Positions 1-8,646 of a stretch of DNA of 64,000 bases are shown in pieces. The notes under the pieces were generated by a model, which was not told the DNA's origin, did not search any database, and saw nothing but the letters and a program-made list of their open reading frames with translations. Source of the stretch: Arcobacter sp. (lineage in GTDB: Bacteria; Acidobacteriota; Terriglobia; Bryobacterales; Bryobacteraceae). Made by a program: the position numbers and the translations under genes. Position 1 is the first letter of the stretch. The number at the start of each line of letters is the position of its first letter. The stretch lies in contig DYJN01000004.1 of assembly GCA_020723085.1 (NCBI GenBank), forward strand, positions 38,626 to 102,625, written 5' to 3'.

Positions 1-15
1 ACTGGCTCAACATCT

Positions 16-30
16 TTGTATACCATACTG
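16..30. promoter_or_regulatory. possible GntR-type operator upstream of the aldolase
   Basis: An AT-rich pocket holds the palindrome GTATAC at 18-23, inside TTGTATACCAT. It lies about 70 bases before the first gene in otherwise GC-rich sequence. GTATAC-centred sites are typical of FadR-subgroup GntR regulators, which often control sugar-acid aldolase genes. No regulator gene is visible in the window, so the assignment is inference. Confidence 0.2.
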
Positions 31-91
31 AATAGCGATCTAGCGGGGTACAGGGCCACGACGGCTCTCCCGCGATCTGGAGTACACCATT

Positions 92-1021
92 ATGTCTCGA
101 AATTTGCCGCTTCGTGGCGTTATCGCGGCGGTGCTGCTGCCGCGGGATGAGGAGGGGCGCCCCGAATGGGACGAATTCGAGCGGCTGGTGGCATTCGTGC
201 GCTCCTGCGGCGCGGCGGGCGTGTGCGTCAACGGCGCGACGGGCGAATACGTCCGCGCGGCGCCGGAGGAGAGGCGCACCGCCGTCGCTGCCGCACGCCG
301 CGCCGCCGGCAACGGCGTAGTGATCGCTGGCGCAGGCTCGGCTTGTACGCAGATGACGATCCGGCTTCTGCGCGAGGCGGAAGCGGCGGGCGCCGATGCG
401 CACCTGGTGCCTCCGCCCTCCTTCTTCCGCTACCGCGGCGATGATGTCGAGCAGTTCTACCGAGCCGTGGCGGCGGCGGCGGAGAAGCCGATTCTCATTT
501 ACAACCTGCCCGCGTTTGTCACCGAAGTGAGCCGCCCCACTGTTGTCGAGCTGCTGCGCTCGGAGCCTCAAATCGCGGGCGTGAAAGACAGCAGCGGGCG
601 GCTCGAGATTCTGGAGCATCTGACGGCGAATCCGGCGCTCGGGGCGAGCCGCTTCATCGGCAACGACTGGGTGCTGGCGGAAGCCTGCCGGCGCAGGCTC
701 GCCGACGGGGCGATCTCCGGCGTGGCGTGCGTGCTGCCCGAACTGCTCGTTGCGCTTTGGGAGGCTACGCTGCAAGGCGATCCCGCGCTGTCGGCGAGGC
801 TGGAACAAACCCTGGCGGAAGCGCTCGCATGGATCGACGCCTGGCCCGCGCCCATGGGGCTGGAGGTGCTGGCGGAAGCGCGCGGGCTCCGCCGCTGCCT
901 GCCGGCGGTGCCGCTGTCGCCCGCGCGCCGGGAACAGGCCGAGGAGATGAAACGCTGGTTCGAACCGTGGTGGCAGAGCCAGCAGGATGCACTGGCTTCA
1001 CCGCTCCTGATCCGGCGCTGA
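92..1021 (+). CDS. dihydrodipicolinate synthase family aldolase (DapA-like)
   Basis: This 309-residue cytoplasmic TIM-barrel protein has the DHDPS/N-acetylneuraminate lyase fold. Key positions are visible: the substrate-loop motif GATGEY near 48-53, a tyrosine in LIYNLP (Tyr137), and the Schiff-base lysine in GVKDSSG (Lys165). Family members condense or cleave pyruvate with an aldehyde. The true lysine-pathway enzyme is only one of many activities, and the context here (no lysine genes, glycoside hydrolases some 10 kb downstream) fits a sugar-acid aldolase or dehydratase equally well. The start follows a GGAG-like stretch. The specific substrate cannot be read from the sequence. Confidence 0.85.
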   Translation: MSRNLPLRGVIAAVLLPRDEEGRPEWDEFERLVAFVRSCGAAGVCVNGATGEYVRAAPEERRTAVAAARRAAGNGVVIAGAGSACTQMTIRLLREAEAAGADAHLVPPPSFFRYRGDDVEQFYRAVAAAAEKPILIYNLPAFVTEVSRPTVVELLRSEPQIAGVKDSSGRLEILEHLTANPALGASRFIGNDWVLAEACRRRLADGAISGVACVLPELLVALWEATLQGDPALSARLEQTLAEALAWIDAWPAPMGLEVLAEARGLRRCLPAVPLSPARREQAEEMKRWFEPWWQSQQDALASPLLIRR

Positions 1022-2027
1022 CCCCCTGGCTGCCCGCCGGGTTCAGTCTCCTCCCACCGGTTCCGGAATTCAGGAGCGCCACCCGTGTCAGCCCGGCTGA
1101 GATCGTGCCGCCAGACAAGCGGGGTTCTGGCGGCAATCCGCCAGAACCCCTGCCCGCCACCCGGCGGCTGTGGCATCCCCCGCCGGCGGCATGCACGCTC
1201 CTCCGCGATGCATGCGCCGGCGCGCCCAAACTCGCAGGCGGGGCCGCCGCTGCATTCGGCAACGGCCCCGCCCTCCTCCTCCACTCTCCGGATCGCCGCC
1301 GGCTGAGACCCGCTCCCGCCGGGCGGCTCCGTTCTCACCGATCCAACGCCGGTCCTCTATGGCCGGGCATCCCCTGAAATCCGGTCCGCTTCCGCTCCGC
1401 CAGGTGCGGCCAGGCGGCGGATCCGGGAATCGCAAATCTCGCGCCCCCTCCAGACTGATTTCGCGCCATGACGTTCATGCCAAGCCGGTCCGGCATGCTC
1501 CCGCTGGCTGGCATGATCTGCACCAGCGCTCCGGCTTCATTGGAACCGGATGGGCGCTTCTCCTGAACTTCTCCGGGCAGCGCGGAGACCTTCCCGGCAG
1601 CGGGCAGTGCGGCCTTCGCCAGCAGGCAGTCGCGCGCCATCCCTGTTTCAGCGGCATTTCCTGGCAGGCGAGTTTCCGGTCGCCCGGGGCAGGTCTGCGC
1701 CGCCACCGTATGAGGGGTCAGCCAGGCGGCTCCTCGAGCCGGGGCGACGCCCCGCACCCGGTTCAAGACTGGCGCCTTGTTCATATCCCTCTGTCCAGAC
1801 AACGGATTTTGACGCCGAGTTTTTGCGGTGGATCGCCATAGATTTTGTATTTCCCGAGCCCGGCGCCTGATCTCGCGCCGTGCCATGGCGCCAGCCGCCG
1901 CCTCGCGAGAGCCGCGCGCCCCCTCGCTGCGGGAGGACCTTGTTGTCCGGCGATCCTGCCGGCATCCGCGCGGACGGTCAACAGTGCCGGCGCCGCCGGC
2001 GGGAGGGGGAATGATGCAGGCGCCCGG
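1022..2027. other. 1 kb stretch without a convincing gene
   Basis: Open frames exist on both strands, but all have the arginine- and proline-rich composition of frame shadows and none resembles a known family. An AT-richer patch lies at about 1800-1860. The only clear structure is the perfect hairpin at 1121-1150, listed separately. The stretch may be a decayed gene or an accessory insertion. Confidence 0.5.
1121..1150. terminator. perfect 13-bp hairpin downstream of the aldolase gene
   Basis: GGGGTTCTGGCGG is followed by loop CAAT and its exact complement CCGCCAGAACCCC. It sits 100 bases after the aldolase stop codon. No T-tract follows, so it may be a Rho-assisted terminator, an mRNA-stabilising stem or a protein-binding site rather than a classical intrinsic terminator. 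Confidence 0.45.
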
Positions 2028-2375
2028 TCAGACCGTTTCTCTCGCGCGGCGGATTTCCGCGCGCCATTGGTCGAGCAGTTCCTGAAGAGGGTGCTCGCCC
2101 CAATAGACGTGCTGGTAGCCTACCGCCACACTGCGGAGGAACATCACCGCCAGCCGCACGCGGTTTTCCACGCGCCTCGCCACCCAGCGGTACTCGCCGC
2201 TGGAGATCAGCCAGACGCACTCTCCTGAGCCGGACGTCTCCAGGTCGTCGAGAGCTGCCGAAAGGTCAGCAAGGGCGGATTCCGGGTCGGCGCTGAAGAC
2301 GGAATGCTGCTCCTGCCGGTCGCCGAGAACGCATTCGAGGCGCCCGAAATCGTCCTTGCGGAGGCAGAAGCGCAT
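2028..2375 (-). CDS. small conserved-looking hypothetical protein
   Basis: A 115-residue soluble protein with normal amino-acid composition, rich in Asp, Glu, Leu and Val, unlike the arginine-rich shadow frames around it. It has no signal peptide or membrane segment and I recognise no motif. The N-terminal half (FCLRKDDFGRLECVLGDR) reads like a short beta-rich domain and the C-terminal half is helical with aromatic residues (VGYQHVYWGEH). It lies alone between the gene-free stretch and a cytochrome remnant on the same strand. Function unknown; coding status is inferred from composition. Confidence 0.55.
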   Translation of the reverse strand: MRFCLRKDDFGRLECVLGDRQEQHSVFSADPESALADLSAALDDLETSGSGECVWLISSGEYRWVARRVENRVRLAVMFLRSVAVGYQHVYWGEHPLQELLDQWRAEIRRARETV

Positions 2376-2423
2376 ACGGCCATCTTATCGAGTTCCGCAT
2401 GCGCTTCTCCGGTTCGTGCGCCG

Positions 2424-2790
2424 TTACGGATTGGGGCCGTTGTGGCAGCTATCGCAGCCGATCAGCGTTCCCTTCGGGAACGAGAACGTCCCCTGCCCGG
2501 TGTTGAAAGTGCGGCTCGCCAGCGCAGCCGGCAGGACGGTTCCGCGCAGGTCCCCGCCATGGCGGTCCCGGCAGGCGCCGTAGCCCTGGCTTTCCACCAG
2601 GCCGCCGTGCTCGCCGGCCCAGGACGCGGCCGCGGGATGCATGCCGCGCGGGCCCTTCAGGAAGTTGCTCGCCGCGCTCCCGTGGCACGGCGAGCACTCC
2701 GAGAGGGCGCCCGATCCGCCGCGGAGCCGGGCAGGTTCCTGCTGGCGGACTTCTGCTGCTGATTGGTGCGCGTGACCGCATGCGGGTGCG
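2424..2790 (-). pseudogene. multihaem cytochrome c remnant
   Basis: Reading the reverse strand gives an uninterrupted stretch with haem motif CSPCH, then a degenerate CRDRH where CxxCH is expected, and a terminal CDSCHNGP before the stop. The spacing and the phrase GGDLRGTVL resemble a family of secreted multihaem cytochromes that end in CHNGP. There is no plausible start codon upstream in this frame: a stop lies at the end of the kinase gene and the only ATG falls after the first haem motif. The N-terminus and one haem cysteine (a single Cys-to-Arg change, TGC to CGC) are therefore lost. I read it as a decaying gene. Confidence 0.55.
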
Positions 2791-2837
2791 GCGTCAGCAG
2801 GACCTGACCTGAGGGGGATCGCGCCGGCTCTACGGCT

Positions 2838-4064
2838 TCATCCGGCGGTGAGGAAACGCCGGACCGTCTCGAGCAGCTCGCGGGCGTGCACCGGCTTGGT
2901 GAGAAACGCCGCCATGCCGCGCTGCCTGCATTGCTGGCGCAATTGAGCGTTCACTTCCGCGGTCAAGGCCAGCACGGGCGTCGATTCATAGCCGGGGATC
3001 TGCCTCAGGCGTTCCAGCGTTTCCAACCCGTCCATGCCCGGCATGAACAGATCCATGAGCACGAGCCGGTACCGGCGCCGCGCCGCCGCTGCCAGCGCTG
3101 AGGCGCCGTCGCTGCAGCATTCCATTTTGTAATCGCCCTTGGCGAGGACCGCGCGCAGGACGCGCTGGCTCACCGGATTGTCTTCGACCACCAGGATGAC
3201 GGCGTCCGCCTCGCCGCCGCCGGCGCCGGCGCCGCCCTGTGGCGAGTGTCCAGGCAGGCGGGCTGGAATCTTCGCCGTCAGCCGCACCTCGCCCTGCGCG
3301 TCCTCGAACTCCAGGGTGCCATTCATCAGCCGGGTGATGGAGCGCGCCAGCGCCAGGTCCAGGGCCAGGCCGTGGAAATGGCCCGCCCAGCCCTGTCGCT
3401 CTGACTCAAACTCTTCCGCCAGAGACCGGACCGCATCCACGGTGAGACCGTTGCGGCACTGCAGCACGATCGCCAGAGTCACCGTTTCGGCCTCTCCCGC
3501 GGCGTCCAGTTTGGTGCCCACCATGACGCCGCCGGAGGAGACCGTTCGCATGGCGTAGCGAAGCATGAACCGCAGAAGTTGTGTGAGCCGGCCCGCGTCT
3601 GCATGGACGATCCGCGGCAAAATCGGGTCGAGCACCCATTGCAGCTCGAGCCGCCGGTCCTCGGCCTGCGCCATGAATTCGGTCATCACCGCCTGGAGGG
3701 TGTCGCGCAGGTCGAACTCGGCTTCGTCAAGCCGGCCGAGGCCGCTGGCCAGGGAGTTGTACTCCAGCGTGTTGTTCAGCAGATCCAGCAGGCCGCTGGC
3801 GGACTCCCGCGCCATCATGGCGAACTCCCGCTGCTCGTCGGTCAGCCGCGTCTCGAGCAGCAGGTCGATCGCTCCCAGCACGCCGCTGAGCGGAGTCCGG
3901 ATCTCGTGGTTCAGGCTCGTCAGCAATTGGACGGGCTGCTGCCCGCCGGGGGCCGGAGCCCTGAAGGAGGTCTCCGCCTCCGGCGCCCCAGCGGCCTGCA
4001 CAGCCTCTTCGGGCCTCGTAGTCATGCGGGCATACCGCTCCCTCCGTATCATCGGCGCATACAC
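2838..4064 (-). CDS. hybrid histidine kinase-like protein with degenerate ATPase and intact receiver
   Basis: A 408-residue cytoplasmic protein with no sensor or membrane domain. A HisKA dimerisation helix carries the phosphorylatable His in NHEIRTPLSG (about residue 53). The following HATPase region keeps the general layout, but its N-box asparagine is gone (LRFMLRYAM) and no DxGxG box is present. A C-terminal receiver (about 290-405) is complete, with the acidic pair, the phospho-acceptor Asp in LMDLFMPGMDG, a Thr and the KP lysine. It may act as a phosphorelay or docking partner of another kinase. The start is uncertain: an ATG 39 bases downstream (4025) has GGAGGGAG upstream of it. Confidence 0.8.
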   Translation of the reverse strand: MYAPMIRRERYARMTTRPEEAVQAAGAPEAETSFRAPAPGGQQPVQLLTSLNHEIRTPLSGVLGAIDLLLETRLTDEQREFAMMARESASGLLDLLNNTLEYNSLASGLGRLDEAEFDLRDTLQAVMTEFMAQAEDRRLELQWVLDPILPRIVHADAGRLTQLLRFMLRYAMRTVSSGGVMVGTKLDAAGEAETVTLAIVLQCRNGLTVDAVRSLAEEFESERQGWAGHFHGLALDLALARSITRLMNGTLEFEDAQGEVRLTAKIPARLPGHSPQGGAGAGGGEADAVILVVEDNPVSQRVLRAVLAKGDYKMECCSDGASALAAAARRRYRLVLMDLFMPGMDGLETLERLRQIPGYESTPVLALTAEVNAQLRQQCRQRGMAAFLTKPVHARELLETVRRFLTAG

Positions 4065-4095
4065 GCCCGCACTTTACCCTTCTGAGGCCGCCGGT

Positions 4096-4959
4096 TCAGT
4101 CCTCGCTGCGGAAGAAGCCGCCAAGCGACTCGAGCGGACTCCGCTCGTCGCCGCCTGCCTGTCCGGGGCTCAACTCCCGGCGCAGCTTCTCAAGCGTCAT
4201 GCTCTGGAGGATCACTCTTCCCGGTCCCCGCAGCGTGGCCAGAAACAGCCCCTCCCCGCCGAAAATGGCGGTCTTGATGCCGCCCGCGAACTGCACGTCA
4301 TATTCAACGCTCTCGTCAAAGGCCACGATGCATCCCGTGTCCACCTGAAGGACCTCGCCGGCTCCGAGGTCAAACTCGATAAAATCTCCGCCGGCGTGGA
4401 TGAAGGCGATGCCCGGTCCGGTGATCTTCTCCAGGATGAAACCCTCTCCGCCGAACAGTCCGGCGCCGATCTTCTTCACGAACGCGATGTCGACCCGCGT
4501 GGAAGACTGCGCGCAAACGAAACTGTCCCGCTGCGCGAGAATCGACTGGCCCGCTTTCAGATCAAAGGCCTGAATGCGGCCCGGATAGGCGCCGGCGAAG
4601 CCCACTTCGCCGGGCGCGGAAGCCCGGAAATACGTCCAGAACAGCGATTCGCCCATCAGCTTGCGCTTCAGCGCGCCCCAGATCTTCTCGCCCATCGACT
4701 GGCCCGACATCCGGCTCTCCCATTGCACGGCGGACGTCTTGTAGATCATCTTGCCCGCCTCGGCGTAGACTTCCTGACCGGGCTTGAGGCGGATGCGCAC
4801 TACCTGCAGGTTGTCACCCTGAATGCTGTATTCGACCGGTTCGGCGGGCGCGAATCCGAATGCAGGCGCGGCGACGGCGCCTCCCAGCGAGGCTCCGCAC
4901 CGGGCGCAGAATTTCGCCCCCTCCGCAGCCTCTGATCCGCAGCTCGTGCAATAGGGCAT
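4096..4959 (-). CDS. AIM24 family protein with N-terminal zinc ribbon
   Basis: A 287-residue protein. Residues 4-21 form a CxxC...CxxC zinc ribbon (Cys4, Cys7, Cys18, Cys21). The remainder is the all-beta AIM24/TIGR00266 domain, seen in the repeated glycine-rich segments AGKMIYKTSAVQW, GLFGGEGFIL and AIFGGEGLFLA. The family is related to the mitochondrial AIM24 protein and is widespread in bacteria, but its biochemical role is not established. It lies 31 bases upstream of the kinase-like gene on the same strand, so the two may be co-transcribed. A GGAGG-like site precedes the ATG. Confidence 0.85.
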   Translation of the reverse strand: MPYCTSCGSEAAEGAKFCARCGASLGGAVAAPAFGFAPAEPVEYSIQGDNLQVVRIRLKPGQEVYAEAGKMIYKTSAVQWESRMSGQSMGEKIWGALKRKLMGESLFWTYFRASAPGEVGFAGAYPGRIQAFDLKAGQSILAQRDSFVCAQSSTRVDIAFVKKIGAGLFGGEGFILEKITGPGIAFIHAGGDFIEFDLGAGEVLQVDTGCIVAFDESVEYDVQFAGGIKTAIFGGEGLFLATLRGPGRVILQSMTLEKLRRELSPGQAGGDERSPLESLGGFFRSED

Positions 4960-5047
4960 GGTGGTCCTCCCTCACGGTTCAGCCGCTATTCTGAAGACAG
5001 AGCCCGCAACGGCGCTGCCGCCGGGTCCGTCCATTGGGTGAACATTC

Positions 5048-7282
5048 ATGATACGAAGATCTGTCCTGGCAGGTTCCCTCCTCCTGTGGCTGGCGGCTGC
5101 CGTGTCGCCGGCGCGCACCGTGCCCCGCGTCTGCGGCACGGAGCGCGGGGCCCGGCTGGCCGCTCCGGCCGAGCACGAGGCTCAGTGGCGGCAGTCGCGG
5201 CGGCTGAAGCCGGCCCTGCGGGCGGCGGCAAAACCTTGGGCGCGCGATTACGGCCAAATTGCTGTGCTGGACGCCCAGGGCGGCGTCGTGATGGAGCCGA
5301 ATTCCTTCAACCTCACAGGCCGCAGCGTCACTTTTCTTCCCGTTGTCCCCGGCGCCTCGCGCTACAGGCTGGTCACCGGGCCGCAGGGCTACGACGGGCA
5401 GGCGGCCGATCAGGGCCAGGCCATCCAGGGCCTGGGGGATGACGATTACCGTTCCATCGGCCTTCCTTTTGATTTCCCGTTCTTCGGCCGGCCGCACCGC
5501 AGCATGCTCGTCCATTCCGACGGCTCGGTCACTTTCGGCCAGCCCGATGCGGACTCGTCCTCGCGCAGCCTGGGCCGCCTGTTCGCCGGTCCGCCGCGCA
5601 TCGCCCCCCTGTTCGCCGACCTCGACCCCTCGCGCGGAGGATCGGTGATCGTGAACCTGGACGCCAACCGCGTGACCGTCACCTGGCGCGACGTGCCGGA
5701 ATACCGCGACTACGGCACAGGGCCGCGTCAGACCGTGCAGCTTGTGCTTGAGCCCGGCGGCCGCATCGCCTTTCACTATTTCTCCGGCGCCCCCTCGGCT
5801 GCTGTTGTCGGCATTGCGCCGGGCTATCTCCAGGGCCAGGCCGAAGTCGCCGACTTTGACGCGCCGCCGGCCGGCGAGTTCTCCTCCGCCCTGGCCGAAC
5901 GCTTCGGCAGCGAGCGCTCGCTCGACATCGTCCGCATCGCCCAGCGGTTTTACGAGACGCACGAAGACGCCTACGACTATCTGGTCATCTTCAACTCGCT
6001 GGGCATCGAGGCATCCCAGGGGGCCGTGGCGTATGAAGTGACCGTGCGCTCGAACACGACCGGAATCGGCGATCTGCCGCTGGACCGCGGATTTGTCTAC
6101 GGCTCGCCGTGGCGGCTGCAGGCGGTGATGAACATGGGACCGCTGAGCCAGTATCCGCGCGATCCGTATGCGCGCGTGGGCTCGCGCGGCGCCATTACCG
6201 GCGATTCGACGATGACCCTCCTCGGCCACGAAGCCGGCCACCTGTTCCTCGCGCTCGCCAGCGTGCGCGACCCCGAGCGCCCGGGCGACCTGCCCATGCT
6301 CGGAGCGCAGTTGGCCCATTGGAGCTTCAACTTCCACTCCGATGCATCGCTGCTGGAGGGCAACCGGATCGCCGACAATGGCGACGGCACTTTCCTCACG
6401 ACGGCCACCGTGGAAGGCTTTTCCGCGCTCGATCAATACCTGATGGGGCTGCGCGGTCCCGGCGAGGTCGCGCCGTCCTTTTACGTGGCCGGCTCGAACG
6501 TCTCGCGCAGCGCGCTGCCGCGCGTCAACGTGACGCTGCGCGGCTCGCGCCGCAACGTGACCGTCGAAGAGTTGGCCGCGGCCGAGGGGCGCCGCACGCC
6601 GGATGACACGATGGCTCAGCGCCTCTTCCGGTTTGCTTTCGTTCTCGTTGTGCCGCCGGGCGCGGAGCCTTCAGCCGAAGAGCTCGAGCAGCTCGAGGCC
6701 TACCGCTCCGAATTCGAGCCGTTCTACCACCGCGCCGCGGGCGGGCGCGCGTGGGCGGGCGCGTCGCTGCAGCGCATGCTGAAGTCCACGCTGTGGCCGG
6801 CGGCGGGCGGCGTCGCCGGCGAACCCATCCCTGTCCGGTTTTCCATTGCGCGCGCGTTGGATCACGATCTCCGCATCCGCCTCTACGCATCCAGCTTCAT
6901 CGAACCCATGCCGCCGGTTGTGATTCCCGCCGGCGCCACGGAGGCGGGCGCGCAACTCCGCGCCTCGGCTGCCGGTGTCGCCGACGTCTACTTCTTCGCC
7001 GACGATCCTTCGTTCGAGGTCCTGCATCAGAAGCTCGAGGTGAAGGCCTCGCGCGGCGACGTGGCTCTGGTGGACTACTGGCGCGACGAAGGGCTGCTTG
7101 TGCTGCGCGCCACGGATCCGAATCGCATCCCCTACCCCGGGCTGCCCGTCCGGATTGAAGGAATGGACCAGCCGGCGCTCACCGATTCCGGCGGGTTTGT
7201 CTGGCTTGCCTGGGATGGCGCGGAGCCGGTGGCTGCGTGGATCGACGGAGCCCCGTCGACCCGGATCGAAGTGCGGCCTTGA
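5048..7282 (+). CDS. large secreted zincin-like protein with HEAGH motif
   Basis: A 744-residue protein with an N-terminal signal peptide (MIRRSVLAGSLLLWLAAAV). Residues about 130-270 resemble a secreted beta-rich domain (FPFFGRPH, VHSDGSVTFG, FADLDPSRGG). A zinc-binding HEAGH motif lies at 394-398, followed by a conserved-looking FSALDQYLMGL helix that could hold a third ligand. The C-terminal third looks beta-rich. The motif suggests a secreted metallopeptidase, but I cannot match it to a named peptidase family. It is divergent from the AIM24 gene and converges on efp. Confidence 0.75.
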   Translation: MIRRSVLAGSLLLWLAAAVSPARTVPRVCGTERGARLAAPAEHEAQWRQSRRLKPALRAAAKPWARDYGQIAVLDAQGGVVMEPNSFNLTGRSVTFLPVVPGASRYRLVTGPQGYDGQAADQGQAIQGLGDDDYRSIGLPFDFPFFGRPHRSMLVHSDGSVTFGQPDADSSSRSLGRLFAGPPRIAPLFADLDPSRGGSVIVNLDANRVTVTWRDVPEYRDYGTGPRQTVQLVLEPGGRIAFHYFSGAPSAAVVGIAPGYLQGQAEVADFDAPPAGEFSSALAERFGSERSLDIVRIAQRFYETHEDAYDYLVIFNSLGIEASQGAVAYEVTVRSNTTGIGDLPLDRGFVYGSPWRLQAVMNMGPLSQYPRDPYARVGSRGAITGDSTMTLLGHEAGHLFLALASVRDPERPGDLPMLGAQLAHWSFNFHSDASLLEGNRIADNGDGTFLTTATVEGFSALDQYLMGLRGPGEVAPSFYVAGSNVSRSALPRVNVTLRGSRRNVTVEELAAAEGRRTPDDTMAQRLFRFAFVLVVPPGAEPSAEELEQLEAYRSEFEPFYHRAAGGRAWAGASLQRMLKSTLWPAAGGVAGEPIPVRFSIARALDHDLRIRLYASSFIEPMPPVVIPAGATEAGAQLRASAAGVADVYFFADDPSFEVLHQKLEVKASRGDVALVDYWRDEGLLVLRATDPNRIPYPGLPVRIEGMDQPALTDSGGFVWLAWDGAEPVAAWIDGAPSTRIEVRP

Positions 7283-7284
7283 GC

Positions 7285-7301
7285 CCTCCTTTGGAAGGAG
7301 G
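7285..7301. terminator. short hairpin between convergent genes
   Basis: CCTCCTT, a three-base loop, then AAGGAGG lies just after the stop of the secreted protein gene and before the end of efp on the other strand. The stem is only 7 bp and lacks a T-run. Confidence 0.3.
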
Positions 7302-7329
7302 CGGAGAGCGCGCTTGCCAGGATGGCGGC

Positions 7330-7896
7330 TCAGGCCGTGGCCACTCGCTCCTGGTAAGTGCCCTCGGAAGTGTTCACGCGGATCACGTCGCCTTCGTTGA
7401 CGAACTGCGGCACGGTCACCACCAGGCCCGTTTCCACCTTCGCCGGCTTGCCGACATTGGACGCGCTGGCGCCTTTGATGCCGGGCTCGGTTTCGACGAC
7501 CTTCAGATCCACCGTCGGCGGCAGTTCCACGCTGATCGGCTTTCCTTCGTAGAATTCGACATGGACGCGCAGGTTGGGCGCCAGGTATTCAGTGCCGTCG
7601 CCCAGTTCGTTCTTGGTCAGGTGGATCTGTTCGAAGTTCTCGGTGTTCATGAAGTAGTAGAACTCGCCGTCGTCGTACATGTACTCCATCTCCACTTCCT
7701 CGAGCACGGCCTTCTCAACGCGGTCTTCGGATGAGAACCGGTGTTCGATCATCGCGCCCGTGCGCAGGTTGCGCATCTTGGCCTGGACAAAGCCGCGAAG
7801 GTTGCCGGGCGTGCGGTGGAAGACGGAAAACACAGAGTGCAGCTCGTTGTTGAACTTGATCACCATGCCTGGGCGCAGTTGGGTCGCCTGGATCAT
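7330..7896 (-). CDS. efp: elongation factor P
   Basis: A 188-residue translation factor with the three-barrel EF-P layout: an N-terminal KOW-like domain, a middle domain with [12 protein letters not shown], and a C-terminal OB domain ending [17 protein letters not shown]. It binds between the P and E sites and relieves stalling at polyproline stretches. The tip loop reads TPGNLRGF, which puts Asn32 where E. coli has the modified Lys34, so lysylation, rhamnosylation or aminopentanol addition at that residue is not expected. The gene stands alone. Length is normal. Confidence 0.95.
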   Translation of the reverse strand: MIQATQLRPGMVIKFNNELHSVFSVFHRTPGNLRGFVQAKMRNLRTGAMIEHRFSSEDRVEKAVLEEVEMEYMYDDGEFYYFMNTENFEQIHLTKNELGDGTEYLAPNLRVHVEFYEGKPISVELPPTVDLKVVETEPGIKGASASNVGKPAKVETGLVVTVPQFVNEGDVIRVNTSEGTYQERVATA

Positions 7897-7992
7897 GCAG
7901 AGTCACGCTCCTCGCTGTAAGATGGAAACCTTCAGTTTATCGAAATTTCCCGCCTTCCGCCCGCGCCGTGCATCTAAGCGAACAGGCCGCGT

Positions 7993-8637
7993 ATGAAGTT
8001 GCCGTTGCTCCTCACCCTGGCCTGCCTGAGCCTGCCCGCGCAGGAGCCGGCCGCTCCAGCCGCGGCGGAGCAGCGCGAACCTGTCGCGCAGTCCTGGGGA
8101 CGGTATTTCAATACAGTGGAGCGCGGCACGTGGCGGCCGCTGACGGGCAAAGAGCGCTGGCGCATTTACTGGCGGGCGACTTACGCCTCGCCGGGTACGA
8201 TTTTCCGAGCCGCCGGACCGGCTCTCGCGGATCAGCTGAACCACCGTCCTGAAACGTGGCCGCAGGGCGTGGAGGGCTATTCGCGGCGCTTCGCCAACCG
8301 CTTCGCCCGGTTTGCTTTGCAGGACTCGATGTCGCACGCCGCATCCGCTGCCCTCGGCTACGAAGTGCGCTACGTGAGATGCGGCTGCCAAGGCTTTTGG
8401 CCTCGCTTCGGCCATGCTCTGCTGTGGAACTTTCTGACTCTCGACCGCAACGGCGCCACCGTGGTGAACATGCCGCGCATCGGCTCGGCCTTCGCAGCCG
8501 AATTCATCGGCAACGCGTGGATGCCCCGGGGCTACCGCACCAACGCCGAAGCGTTCCGCGGCGTGGGCGTGCAATTGGGGGTGGGCGCGCTGTTTAATAC
8601 GGTCCGCGAGTTCGCGCCCCGCGGCAAAAGGCGCTGA
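7993..8637 (+). CDS. secreted hypothetical protein
   Basis: A 214-residue protein with a cleavable signal (MKLPLLLTLACLSLPAQ) and no further strongly hydrophobic anchor. The mature part is rich in Arg, Phe, Tyr and Ala (RYFNTVERGTWRPL, FANRFARFALQD). It has two nearby cysteines (CGC about residues 132-134) and a final amphipathic stretch. No family is recognised. It is divergent from efp, and its stop lies nine bases before the end of the convergent OsmC-like gene. Confidence 0.65.
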   Translation: MKLPLLLTLACLSLPAQEPAAPAAAEQREPVAQSWGRYFNTVERGTWRPLTGKERWRIYWRATYASPGTIFRAAGPALADQLNHRPETWPQGVEGYSRRFANRFARFALQDSMSHAASAALGYEVRYVRCGCQGFWPRFGHALLWNFLTLDRNGATVVNMPRIGSAFAAEFIGNAWMPRGYRTNAEAFRGVGVQLGVGALFNTVREFAPRGKRR

Positions 8638-8646
8638 GCGCAGCGG

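Noticed and set aside
1335..1981. Overlapping open frames on the minus strand in the 1 kb gap
   Set aside because: All are arginine- and proline-rich, mutually overlapping and match no family.
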